DNA of 64,000 nt from assembly GCA_964016985.1 (NCBI GenBank), contig OZ024823.1:135924112-135988111 (forward strand), read 5' to 3'. The stretch is from Anodontia alba (lineage: Eukaryota; Mollusca; Bivalvia; Lucinida; Lucinidae). Both the position numbers and the translations under genes were made by a program. How positions within the stretch are numbered: the first letter of the stretch is position 1; every line of letters begins with the position of its first letter. Below are positions 32,100 to 42,300 of the stretch, piece by piece. The notes beneath the pieces are model-generated. The model saw only the letters and a program-made list of their open reading frames with translations, ran no database searches and was not told where the DNA came from.

Positions 32100-32460
32100 C
32101 ATAAGTAGTATTGGGTGTTACTGACATTCTAGCTGGTGTTCATCAATTCAGTGACCCTCATATAAACTTGAAGAAATTCAGGAATGGCCTCAATGGTCCA
32201 AAGTACCACAAAATATAATCACACTACAGTGAAGTACGGGGAGACGTTTTACGGCCGCCATATGGTATTAAACCAGCTGTATGGAAGATGAATATTTTCT
32301 AAAAGTAATAATCTGCTGCTTTCCTCTTATTAGGCATCAACATTGACCCTCATATATGAAGTCAATGACCACAAAAGACCGGAAAATATAAACTACACAA
32401 TATATGAAGTACGGGTTGACGTTTTACGGTCGCCATAAAGCACTAACATCAAAGGGAGGC
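32100..32460 (+). repeat. Fam-L repeat, two tandem-like units
   Basis: TGACCCTCATATA ... GTGAAGTACGGGGAGACGTT TTACGGCCGCCAT occurs once ending near 32265; a second unit (TGACCCTCATATATGAAG ... AAGTACGGGTTGACGTT) ends near 32440. Reverse copies: 36415-36670 and 38310-38440. Confidence 0.75.
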
Positions 32461-32743
32461 ATTTGTTTTTTCCTTTTAGAGTATAGCCTTTTTCAGAAGT
32501 GTATTTGCCAGTTATTTCTCTTGAAAGTGTATCAATGCCTCTGAACAAACAACTCATGATCTGCTCATTTAAAAACGTAAAATCTGGACTTTACATAGGA
32601 AATGGAAATGTTTACAATGAATCAGGACTGTAATGGTCCGGCCTGGTTCTTCATTGTTTGAGTGTGCAAGAAAATAATTGATCGCATCTGTGAAATCTTG
32701 ATCAAGGCATTTCAGAGTCACTGGATACTATACTCCACAGTTG

Positions 32744-33009
32744 CATTACGAAAACACGCCTATTCAAATATATTGAGAATTTTACCACCAAAAATTGAAA
32801 ACTTTCAGATGAAAACTTCTGGTAGTTTTCATATTTCTGCTCAAAACATAGATTGTGAGTACTCGGTGAGGCGGTTCTAACGAGTACCCAAAATCTATGT
32901 TTTTGAGCAGAAATAAGACAATTAATGTATACCCCTGTAAACCCTAGTTTTACTGTATAAAAAATGGGGTTTTATGGGGTCAAAAACATATAAGCGTGTT
33001 TTCGTGATG
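32744..33009 (+). mobile_element. Fam-A MITE copy 10, half palindrome
   Basis: TIRs good. The central palindrome lost about 20 bp on the left (GTACTCGGTGAGGCGG), similar to the asymmetric loss in copy 1. Confidence 0.92.
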
Positions 33010-33039
33010 AACTTCAATGGCTCGAACATCTTTGTACAC

Positions 33040-33290
33040 CATGAATATTTGTTCTAGACATGGGTAATTCAAGCCACTGAGGGTCAATCATAGCGCCAGG
33101 TCAGGTGACAAATGGAGATTATTTAACTATGTCTTTTCTGATCTTCTGTTGGGTGTACTCAATTCTAATGAGTACACACATACATTTTCACGAAAAAAAT
33201 CGCTAAGATATATCTAAAAAAATTTCTTGAGGTATCAGAAGAATTTCTTAGGGACTCAAATACGAGTTCGAATCAGCCACGGTAAACGAG
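33040..33290 (+). repeat. Fam-K repeat copy 1
   Basis: GAGGGTCAATCATAGCGCC, GACAAATGGAGATTATTTAAC, then GTGTACTCAATTCTAATGAGTACAC. The second copy is at 63010-63765. Confidence 0.78.
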
Positions 33291-33800
33291 CCTTCGATGT
33301 TCAAGTCACTGAACGTTTATGGTATATTTCTGAATAGCAAACGTCCATCCGAAACTGTGTACATATTTTACCCCACTATAGCCGGTGATAATAGAGCATG
33401 TCTGTCGTAGAACGTCTCCCCGTATAGAATATATTTCTGTCCCTTTGGGACCACTGAAAAAATAAAAACAAATATATATGGAGATGCCCCAAAAAAGGGC
33501 CACAGTCAAGGAACACAGTCCTGCTATTGCACAGGACAAGTCAAACGTTTAACATATGAAATGTTTATTGTGTAGGGAGCAGACGGAGGAAGAATGAGGT
33601 AAGAGCTTGAAACTGGCGGTATAAGTATCAAAAATGTCTCTTAATCCTTATTCAGCTAAACATAATTATTTTCAGTGTGCAAGTTCCCTATTACATAAAG
33701 CATCTGTGAATCAGAACAAAGCTCATACACCTTATCTTTGCGATTCATTTTTCATTTTTGCAAATTATCCTAACTATTGACGTATAATAAAACCTAGTCA
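33291..33800. other. No gene seen; Fam-L word
   Basis: The minus ORF 33306-33539 (hydrophobic N-terminus) overlaps Fam-L-like GTAGAACGTCTCCCCGTATAG and is probably repeat-derived. Confidence 0.5.
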
Positions 33801-34260
33801 GCTATTTTTCGTTTTTCTTTTGTGTTCTTTACTTTCAATGCATCCTTTTTTCTCAGAACTTATTTCAACATTTTGATAAAACAAAGATGTGAAAAACTGT
33901 TCTACTCAACGCATAATTAAAGGGCGTGAAACATGTTGCATGTTACATTACCTTTCATGACCAGACTCAATAAAACCGATTCTGCTATTTTCGTTTTCTT
34001 TGATGTGTTCTTTATTTAATGCATCCTTTTTTCTCAAGACTTGTTTCAAAATTATGGTAAAACAAAGATGAGACAATAGAGTTCTGCTCAACGTTTAGTT
34101 CGATGGCGTGAAACGTGCTGCATATTATATTACCGTTTATGATAAACAGACAAGTTAAAGCCGAGTCTGCTTTTTTCGACTTATTGTTGCTTCCTAGTTA
34201 ATCTAGAGCTTCAGTATTAAAACAATCACTGATGACACGTTTTTCTTTTGTTTTCATGGC
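33801..34260. repeat. ~184-bp tandem repeat, two units plus a worn third
   Basis: Unit starts at 33801 (GCTATTTTTCGTTTTTC), 33984 (GCTATTTTCGTTTTC) and 34169 (GCTTTTTTCGACTT). Conserved inside: AATGCATCCTTTTTTCTCA, AAAACAAAGATG, GGCGTGAAAC. Spacings are 183 and 185 bp. No related copy elsewhere in the window. Confidence 0.85.
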
Positions 34261-34600
34261 TTGCTCATTTACTCGAATATGCACAACCACAATAAAGTAG
34301 TTTTCTTGTAATCGGTGGAAGTATGGACATCATGATTCAGTGTATGAGCTGGTACATTCACATGATCTGCTGATAATAATATTGAAATGATAATAACTGA
34401 GAAACGTCATTAAAGTAGGAAAGTTTTATGAAACGCGAGACCTTAGTGACGGTAGCTTCATTGATATTTTTCCATTTCTTTCTGTTTTCACAAAGGATGA
34501 GAGTTTAAAGAGAGAAAAATGATAAATATCAGACAAAATTAAAGGGTATCATATTCGTGTTATTACGTTCATTTTCAACGATTCAATAAATGCATCATAA
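34261..34600. other. No gene seen
   Basis: AT-rich; no ORF or repeat of note. Confidence 0.5.
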
Positions 34601-34735
34601 CGCGAAAACACGTACCTTCTGACATGTGCGCCCAACGAAGACTCAAATCAGCCTGCGTATCTGCGCATGCGCAGACTGATCAGAATCTTCGCTGGGCGCA
34701 CATGTTTGAAGGTACATTTTCTGACTTTGCGGCTG
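34601..34735. mobile_element. Fam-G short palindromic form
   Basis: Compact copy: ACCTTCTGACATGTGCGCCC, AACGAAGACTC, TCTGCGCATGCGCAGA at the centre, then GAATCTTCGCTGGGCGCACATG and TTCTGACTTTGCGGCT. Lacks the non-palindromic middle of other copies. Confidence 0.85.
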
Positions 34736-35116
34736 AAATGTTTTCTCCATAAGTATTAAATTTCGAATGAATGCTTCAGGAACATGGGTAGATAGTATTT
34801 CGAAATATTTATGACGTACAGTGATGCAATGTAGCGATTACACATTCAGCTGCATTGACATACAAAGGAACGAATATTAAGTTCCAAAAGTACACTTTGT
34901 ATTTCCTGCCCATTTTAGTTGTTTACTAATTTTGAGCCAAAACGTAGAAGTTGTACCCTTTTATATGTGAACCCAGTAAAATTAAGTCTATATACATTGC
35001 ATATCAGATACATATTAGACTGCGCAGAGTTTTCGCAAGGTGTTCTTTGCACATGAATGATGGAGAAAATATTTTCTTGCACACCAGAAAAGGAAATCCT
35101 GGGTTTAACCCTGGGA

Positions 35117-35876
35117 TAGAATATAATAATCTATCATGGGTGCTAGGGGTATATAGAAAAAATCGCCCCGAGGGTCACAGTCTGGTCGCACGAGGCTTGC
35201 CGAATGATGCCAGACCGTGATCCCGAGGGACGGATATTTCTATCTCCCCTCACACACGATAGATTGTTTTTCTTGCATACATGTACCTTTCATTTCTGAA
35301 TGTGGATTTTTAATAATGTAATCGCTTCGATCACTGACGTTCGCCATACCGTGACGTCAAATACGTTTTGTGACGTTAATCTTAACGGTATCGCACGTGA
35401 CGTCCTATACAACCAGTGCACATCAAAGACGTGAGAATTATCGATTTTTATTTTACCCTGGGTAGGATAACCTGGGTAGAATAAGAATTTCTATCCCAGG
35501 ACAAAATCTCGGATTACCTTATCTGGTGTGCAAGAAATTCTTATCCTACCCATGTTATCCTACCCAGGGTAAGATAAAAATCGAGCATTCTCATGTGTTT
35601 TATACTTGCACTGGTTGTAATTTACGTCACTGAACGTAATGACGTCATTAAACGCCACAGTAATGTCATCACAATATGGCGGACGTCAGCTTACGTTCAG
35701 AAATGAAATGTGTGCAAGAAAAAGAATCTATCATTGGTGTAAGGAATAGGTAGAAAAATCCGTCCCTCGCGATCATAGTCTGGCATCACTCGACAAGCCT
35801 CGCGATGCCAGACAGTGATCCTCGGGACGGAATTTTCTATCTGCCCCTCACACAAATGACAGATCCTTATATTATT
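35117..35876. mobile_element. ~760-bp multi-arm foldback element
   Basis: A large inverted repeat: left arm from about 35117 (AATCTATCATGGGTG...) faces right arm ending about 35876 (CAAATGACAGATCC). Each arm carries its own hairpin (GATCCCGAGGGACGG / CCGAGGGTCAC on the left; ACCGTCCC-like / GATCCTCGGGACGG on the right), then CTTGCA-ACA-TTTCATTTCTGAA, several GTGACGTCA-like words, ACAACCAGTGCA, and an inner arm TTACCCTGGGTAGGATAAC facing GTTATCCTACCCAGGGTAA. The centre (35490-35530) has CTATCCCAGGA...TTATCTGGTGTGCAAG, echoed at 35088-35118. Arms are diverged, so this is old. No ORF of meaning. Confidence 0.88.
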
Positions 35877-35986
35877 GAAGGGTTTCCTCTCATTACGGGA
35901 CGAGATTCGTATGCTAGGGAAGCAAAACGGTTAAGAAAATATCTAGGAAGAAACAGAACCAGAATCAAAGCCTATCAATGACATCA

Positions 35987-36058
35987 AAAGGGACAATACT
36001 CCAATAGAAGAGAATTTACCGTACGGTAAATTCTCTTCTATTGGAGTATTGTCCCTTT
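35987..36058. repeat. Perfect 72-bp palindrome, no spacer
   Basis: Each 36-bp arm (AAAGGGACAATACTCCAATA continuing GAAGAGAATTTACCGT) is the exact complement of the other, with the axis between 36022 and 36023 (CCGT|ACGG). Symmetry stops abruptly at both ends. Confidence 0.97.
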
Positions 36059-36414
36059 CTAAAGTTGAAGGGAGGCAAAACATTTAGCCTGCAGAAATCA
36101 AAGAGATTTACTCTCTGGAATATAATGATTGCGATTCAAACACATTTTAGATAATAAGTAAAATATAAAAGAACCAGCTACATCACAGTCCAATGTATTG
36201 TTCGGATAGCTGTTTGGTAATCTATGACTATTGACGCAAGATACTACGACTTAGAATGCATGCAAACAGTAAAGTTGAAATTTTCTGTTTCCTTCTGATC
36301 ACTGAGCCGATGCCAAGATTTTTGAAAATTTATATTTGAGTCATTGATGTGACCTACCTGCCAACACTAGATATCCCGACCCAGACAACTTCGACACTTC
36401 AGCTATTTTCTAGT
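36059..36414. other. No gene seen
   Basis: Nothing recognisable except a Fam-L edge near 36350-36400 (CCCGACCCAGACAAC). Confidence 0.5.
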
Positions 36415-36670
36415 TTGTACGTGTGTTCATTTCTCCAAAGGGTCACTTCGTATAGAATCTATCTTTACTACAGCTGATGGTAGTGTCGTGTGGCGGCCGT
36501 AAAGCTCTCCCCGTACTTCACTATGGTGTAGTTTATATTCTATGGTCCCTTGGGATATTTGGGGGTAATTCCTAGATTTTCAAAATGTATATGATGGTCA
36601 CTGACGAGGGTTCATTGTCGGAAACTAGCTAGTTTGACCCAGACAAATTTCTACCTTTTGGCTAGTTTTA
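36415..36670 (-). repeat. Fam-L repeat, reverse
   Basis: GGCGGCCGTAAAGCTCTCCCCGTACTTCAC, TATTCTATGGTCCCTTGGGAT, then CTAGCTAGTTTGACCCAGAC. Confidence 0.75.
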
Positions 36671-37020
36671 TTTTAGCGTGTGAGTCTATTTATCTTATTT
36701 GTCATTCATTTTGTTATGCATCTGAACCATTATGGTCTTAAGCCACGCCGTTTTTTATAATTCTAGTGAGGCGTAGCTTTGTGGGCATGCGCTATATGGC
36801 TGCCCATTTATAGTTTCTGCTTTGTTCTCATGTGTTATACTTCTTGATGTCATGTTCACTGTTTACCCACTTTGCTGTTTATTTTTCCTTCCGTTTCCTT
36901 TCTTGTGCTTTAATTTGTTTTGTATTATTGCCTTAATATCTGGAACAACTTCAGATGATCCGGTCCCGAGGTTATAAACTTTTATCATGCTCAGCTCAGC
37001 TCAGCTAAGCATGGAATTGT

Positions 37021-37080
37021 CTCTGCTAATAAATATGAAAATGCCAACAATAGTTGGCATTTTCATATGTATTAGCAAAG
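37021..37080. repeat. Hairpin, 28-bp arms, 4-nt loop
   Basis: CTCTGCTAATAAATATGAAA-ATGCCAAC / GTTGGCAT-TTTCATATGTATTAGCAAAG with two mismatches, loop AATA. Same size and loop length as 18287. Preceded by CAGCTCAGCTCAGCTAAGC. Confidence 0.92.
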
Positions 37081-37254
37081 AAATTTTCATGCACAGCTAT
37101 GTTTAGAAAGAATAAATTTGCTATTGTTAGTAATTTGACAGTTTTGTTAGCAGGACAAATTTCATGCTCAAATGTTTTATCTGTTTGACGTTTATTATAA
37201 CCTCGAGCTCTGGGGAATTTTCGATCGAGTATAACTATTTTACATTCCCAAAAA

Positions 37255-37440
37255 GTTGTTCTGCTGACCGTTCCAAGGCGGTTCCTATGTTGTAGTTCTT
37301 CTTTGTTTGTAAGTTTGTTATTGCAGGTGGGTCGTTGTGCCTTGCCATTGTTTATTTCTCATCTTTTCTTCTCTCGATACCTCGAGAAGGCTGGGCTTCG
37401 TGAATGCATTTTTTTCCCTGGGTAACTTAATTTATATTTG
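37255..37440 (+). repeat. Fam-I fragment
   Basis: CTGCTGACCGTTCCAAGGCGG, GTTGTAGTTCTTCTTTGTTTG, ATACCTCGAGAAGGCTGGGC. Confidence 0.8.
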
Positions 37441-38129
37441 AATATTCTCCCCATACTTTATCATATTTAAGTTTACACTTTCTAGTCATTTGAGATCATT
37501 TGATGTTTGGCCCTACTAGGTTATCAGAAACACGAAATTTCACTTGCCATTGAGAGAGCATGGCAACAAAAGAGAGAAGACCTACTTTCTTATATGCCTA
37601 AATCCGAGTCGAACGTTCTCCCTTCGGTTTGACATATCACCCAGACTTGCCAAAAGTGAGGGATATAGTCAACAAACACTGGCCCATTGTGTTCCTAAGT
37701 CAGGGCATGCGACAGCTTATGTGGAACGTTTTGTTCATGTGATTTTACGTAAGTTGGGCCCATTTGCCTTACGTATTGGTGAAAAACACTCAGTTTGGTG
37801 TATATCCCTTTCGATGTAAGATTTATGTGCATTGTATACATTGCGCATGTGGGAACAGCGGTGTTGATAGTAAAGATAAGCTTTATACGTTTTGAAGATA
37901 AGCTTTATACTTTTTGCACGTTATGTTTACGCATATTGTTTTCACATGTATCTAAACACGATCAGTTATCAAGTCGCAGCGGGCCAGATAACATGTGCCC
38001 GAAAAAAGGCATAATCTTTTATTCGTAAATTTTACATTTTTATGTCATTTTTTAAAATAGAAAACCTCTAAAAAAGGCGAAAGCCGAAAGGCCTCAGGTA
38101 AACTGGTAATGATTGCACTGGTAATGATT

Positions 38130-38135
<6 letters not shown>
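37441..38135. other. Unrecognised ORF 37544-37819, no gene claimed
   Basis: The 91-codon plus ORF has no family I know and no good context. 37870-37920 has a small direct repeat (AAGATAAGCTTTATAC twice). Confidence 0.45.

Positions 38136-38212
<77 letters not shown>
38136..38212. repeat. (AT)n microsatellite
   Basis: About 76 bp of uninterrupted AT. Confidence 0.97.
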
Positions 38213-38215
<3 letters not shown>

Positions 38216-38309
38216 ACTGATGATTCTGAAACTATCTATAATACATCATCTGTTGTTTTCAATTTTCTGACGGCATTTATTGCTCTTAAGGGTCTTCCTA
38301 ACACGAACT

Positions 38310-38440
38310 TAATTAGCTTCTCTACAGCTTCCAGTTAAGTACATCGTGGCGGTCGTAAAGAGTCGTCCTGTACTTCACTGTAGACAAATTATATTTTCAG
38401 TTTCTTTGAGATCGCTGAGTCTTTTCAAAGATTTTGAGAT
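38310..38440 (-). repeat. Fam-L fragment, reverse
   Basis: GGCGGTCGTAAAGAGTCGTCCTGTACTTCACTG. Confidence 0.7.
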
Positions 38441-38591
38441 TGCCTTTTGTCACATAGACTTTAGTACTAGAATTCAATTTATGAGCTTATCTATCATTCC
38501 TTGTAATCTCCTTAGGTCAGATAGGCTATGTATTTTTAAAGTACCTGTTTTAACTTTCCATTCAAATTTGTATTGCATGTTACAACCACTG

Positions 38592-38699
38592 CCCAGAGGG
38601 CACGCAACTTTGCGATAACGTCTTATCAACGCCGATGCAACGCCATTACATTGCAACGACGTTGATGTAACGTTGTATAAACGCCATGTGCTCGCTAGG
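38592..38699. mobile_element. Fam-C palindromic MITE copy 3
   Basis: CCCAGAGGGCACGCAAC left, CCATGTGCTCGCTAGG right; centre CATTACATTGCAACGACG. Confidence 0.82.
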
Positions 38700-38798
38700 T
38701 GCATTTCGTCCTCAGATTAATATTTAGGATCACTGATAAAGCCTTGATGGCAGAAACGAGCTAGTAAGGCCCAAACATCAAGTGAATTTGTTGGTTTC

Positions 38799-38862
38799 AA
38801 TTTTCGAACGTTGCATCGACATCGATGCGACGTTGTACGAAAATCGTGCGCCCGATGAGTAT
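38799..38862. repeat. Fam-C partial copy 4
   Basis: Only the inner palindrome (ATTTTCGAACGTTGCATCG / CGATGCGACGTTGTACGAAAAT) and one end (GTGCGCCCGATGAG) remain. Confidence 0.65.
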
Positions 38863-38869
38863 CAATAAA

Positions 38870-39267
38870 ATAAAGTGTTTTTTGTTTTTATTTTCATTTT
38901 TCCAGTTATGTGAAGGAGCGTCATGAATGAGTTCCCTTTGAATAAATTATTTCCCGTTAATACATATTTGAACAGCGAAATCCAAGAAATGCACGTTCTG
39001 ATAAGTAACTTCGCGAGCTGAATGGAGAAAATATTGAAGAAAGCTTACTACTGTAGAAAGTTAATTTTTAGGTTATTGGTGCTTTAGGAAGCCCAAATGC
39101 AGACCGAACATTTATGAGTTGGTATAACTGTATAATGATAAAAGGCAATGATAAGGTGCTTATCAAACTGGGTTTGAGACCCCAACCCAACTCTCACCTA
39201 CACATATTCCCCCATAGTATTATTGGTTCAGTTTCTCTTCGCTTAGTAATTATGTCTTCGAAGGACA
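38870..39267. other. No gene seen
   Basis: AT-rich flank of the mariner element. Confidence 0.5.
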
Positions 39268-40545
39268 CGAGGGTGAGTCAATAAGTAACCAGCCTAACTT
39301 ATTTCCGGTTGAGATCCACCTCTTCTTTTTCGATGTAATTGCCCTCTAGTGTGATGCACTTAGACCAACGGTGTTCAAGTGCCATCAGCCCAGAAGTGAA
39401 AAAGTCAGGGTCCTTTCCATTGACCCACTCCTCAACTGCCGTCACGACTTCTTCATTAGACCGGAAATGAAGTCCACGGATATCCTTTTTCAAGTTTGGG
39501 AATAGGAAGAAGTCGCTAGGAGCTAGGTCAGGCGAATAGGCAGAATGTGGTATTAATTCATACCCGTTTCGCTCTACAGCATCCATTGCAACTTTGCAAG
39601 TGTGGACTCTCACGTTGTCCTGTTGCAGGAAAACACCTTTAGAGAGTTTACCTCGGCGTTTTTCACGGATGACGGTTCTCAGCTGGTCTAACAAGGTTGC
39701 ATAGTGCACTCCAGTTATTGTACTTCTCTTGGGTAAAAAGTCCAACATAATAACGCCTTTTGCGTCCCAAAATACTGTGGCCATCACCCTGCCAGCAGAT
39801 GGTTGCGTCTTGAACTTCTTTGGCCTCGGGGACCCAGGCCCTACCCACTGATGACTCTGAGCTTTATTCTCTGGCTCATAATAATGAACCCCAGTCTCAT
39901 CTACAGTCACCAGACGCAAAGGAAAATCATCTTTCGACCTAAAACGCTTCAACAAGGCACTACATACTGATGCTCTGGTTGCCATTTGCTCATTGCTAAG
40001 GGATTTTGGGACCCAACGGGCTGTTAGCTTGCGCATACCTAAACGATCATGTAAGATTGTTGAAACGCTACCATGTGAAATGCCTAATGCCTGCGCTATT
40101 TCTTCCACCTGAATTCGCCTATCAGAGTATACCAGATACCGAACTTTCATACACATTTCTTCCTCGGTGGCATCCAGTGGACGTCCAGACCTGGCTTCAT
40201 CTTCTAAAGACGTTCTACCGCGTTTGAATTCCCCAACCCAGAATTAAACTTGTGCATACGATGGTACAGAAGACCCGTAAACATTGGTCAATTCGCAATG
40301 TATTTCCTTACCTGTTTTCCCTTTCAAATACAAGTACCGAATTACAGCACGGTACTCAACTTTTGGCGAAAAGCTTACTTTTGCATCGCTAGCCATGTTT
40401 GACATTCAATATCTTATGAGTGAACGACACGATAAGAGTGCAATTTCGCCCTCAGGCCTAAAACATGTATTGAAGCAAGGTATGGCAAACTTGGGTGTCT
40501 CGGTCAATTGGAAATGAGATAGGCAGGTTACTTATTGACTTGCTG
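39268..40545 (-). mobile_element. mariner-type DNA transposon, ~1.28 kb
   Basis: TIR GAGTCAATAAGTAACCAGCCTA (39275-39296) faces TAGGCAGGTTACTTATTGACTT (40520-40541): 22 bp with two mismatches. The total length and a single ORF between TIRs are standard for mariner. The outermost bases differ at the two ends (ACGAGGGT against AAAGCAGC), so the exact boundary and TA TSD cannot be fixed. Confidence 0.93.
39299..40396 (-). pseudogene. mariner transposase with one premature stop
   Basis: The frame runs from ATG at 40396 to TAA at 39299-39301, 365 codons, broken only by TAA at 40244-40246 (codon 51). Before the stop: N-terminal DNA-binding region beginning MASDAKVSFS; after it: FWVGEFKRGRTSLEDEARSG, the second helix-turn-helix region (QVEEIAQALGISHGSVSTIL), the mariner motif WVPKSLSNEQ, and the DDE/D core: Asp in VTVDETGVHYYEP, Asp in FLQQDNVRVH, and Asp in YSPDLAPSDFFLFP, with 34 residues between the second and third Asp (D34D, the mariner class). 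It would cut and paste DNA at TA sites in the nucleus. From Met 40156 a 285-aa product could still be made but lacks the first DNA-binding helices. No second disabling change is seen, so decay is recent. Confidence 0.95.
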
Positions 40546-40549
40546 CTTT

Positions 40550-40800
40550 GTGTTGTTAATTCATGTCATTCAGTCCTTATCCGGTGTCTTGGAAGGGTTG
40601 TGTTGCGTGGCTGTTGCCTTTCCTGGGTACCTACATAGTTATGTATTTGTTTGGGAAAACATAGATGCTATAAAAGGTAAAAGCAAAGACCCTGTTTTGA
40701 TCCTCTTCCTCATGGTGTCTGAGAAGGGTTGCGGTTCGTGATTGTGGCACACCCTGGACTTTTCTCTTATCTTTTCTTTGATGTTTCCTGGACATCTATT
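40550..40800 (+). repeat. Fam-I fragment
   Basis: GTTAATTCATGTCATTCAG, TTTTGATCCTCTTCCTCATG-GTGTCTGAGAAGGGTTGCGG, TGATTGTGGCACACCCTGGAC. Confidence 0.7.
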
Positions 40801-41267
40801 ATACTATTTCGCAAATCTATTCTGATCGTGTGTGTTTTAAGACACGTTGTTTAAGGTGGCTAAATCTGTATACATCAATAATGTTATTAAAATAATTAGT
40901 ACTTTCTATGGGAAGAGTAAACGTACTATTCAGGAAATATTTGAGTTCATTTAAGCTTGTGCGTTTTCACAAATACGTGATAAATTTCCACCTTTACTCT
41001 TTAAAATGATTATATGTAACTTTGTTATGACAACTACGCTGGCCTATAGAACTTGTAGAAATGAGTGGAGAGATAATACAATTTAGTTTGATTAAATTGG
41101 TGAATCTGTTGACGAGAGGGTGTAAATGGTAAATCACTAACAATGTGAACTTTCATGGTCGGTAATACAAAATTCACAACCACCAGTTCATTTTCCCACA
41201 CCAGGCATTGACAAAACCACAAAGCATTTCATTTATGCTATAGGCGTGAATCTGGTCAAGTACGCTT
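40801..41267. other. No gene seen
   Basis: AT-rich; minus ORF 41034-41222 unrecognised. Confidence 0.5.

Positions 41268-41355
<88 letters not shown>
41268..41355. repeat. (AT)n(GT)n compound microsatellite
   Basis: AT to 41290, then GT to 41355. Confidence 0.97.
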
Positions 41356-41356
<1 letters not shown>

Positions 41357-41625
41357 CAAGCGCGATAAAGACATAGTGTTGATAAGTTAATCTGTATCTT
41401 GTTGAACTGTGAGAATAAACTTGGAAAAGAAAAATGGGGTATTCGAAAACAAACAACACATGTATATACAGTCCCGAAGAGCTGAACGAAAAATGTTGAT
41501 ATTTATTTATTATCGTATTAATTAAAAAAAAACTGTAACACTGATATGAAATTGAACTTACACTTATTCCAAATTTCTAAAAATGTTCTAAATATACAAT
41601 GATCTTTTCACGGGAGAGCATATTC

Positions 41626-42004
41626 TTAAAGGCTCCATATTCCTCAAAAATAGACATTTTATTATCCAAGAAAGGTTTAGTAAATTGATATATGGTATTA
41701 ATACAATTATAAAATGTGGCCTCTGACAGCCTGTAAAATTTCAGTTATAATCTCGTTCTTGAAATGAAATGATTTTTTATCGTATCTCTGAATTAATTTT
41801 GCCAACATTAATTCAGAAATACGATAAAATCGTTTCGGTTTTGATCCAGTTCAAAAACGAGAGACTTACTGAAATTTTTTACAGGCTGTCAGATGCCACA
41901 ATTTATGATCGTATTAATACTATATATCAATTTATTAAACCTTGCTTTGATAAAAAAAAAAAAAAAACAAAAAATGTCTATTTTTGAGGAATACGGAGCC
42001 TTTA
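41626..42004. mobile_element. 379-bp TTAA-flanked foldback
   Basis: TTAA (41626-41629) AGGCTCCATATTCCTC-AAAATAGACA ... TGTCTATTTTTGAGGAATACGGAGCCT TTAA (42001-42004). The arms (each about 180 bp) remain complementary along most of their length (GGCCTCTGACAGCCTGTAAA against TTTACAGGCTGTCAGATGCC; ATCGTATCTCTGAATTAAT against ATTAATTCAGAAATACGAT). The right arm has an extra A run (about 41950-41966). Ends differ from Fam-E/F. ORF 41769-41987 is palindrome-derived. Confidence 0.92.
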
Positions 42005-42300
42005 AGGAATTTCGCTGACCATCTTTATGTCCTTTGAACTGCATTTGCGAGTGTTTGCTGTGGTGTACTTCTTCTTCACGCTTGAGGTTGTTCTTAGGTT
42101 CCACTGTTGTAGTTAATCTTTGTTCATGTGTCGCGGTTTCATTTGGTGTTTGTTTTGTCTTGGTGTCTCGGCAAGGCTTTGCTTCGTGACTGTGGCATTT
42201 CCTGTGTATCTTAACTTATATTTTTGCGCTTTTCGTTCTTTATATGTATGTATGACCCTTAACCGCATGTTGCGTTTTTGTTTTGGTTTTTATTTCTAGC
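42005..42300 (+). repeat. Fam-I fragment
   Basis: TTTCGCTGACCATCT, GGTTCCACTGTTGTAGTTAATCTTTG, TTGGTGTCTCGGCAAGGC, CTGTGGCATTTCCTGTGTATCTTAACTTATA. Resumes after the TTAA foldback. Confidence 0.8.

Noticed and set aside
34951..35220. 89-codon ORF
   Set aside because: Overlaps the left arm of the foldback element.
36990..37010. CTCAGCT reiteration as a regulatory array
   Set aside because: Only three or four short units; no factor motif recognised.
41769..41987. 72-codon ORF in the TTAA foldback
   Set aside because: Lies across palindrome arms and a poly-A run; no similarity to a transposase.
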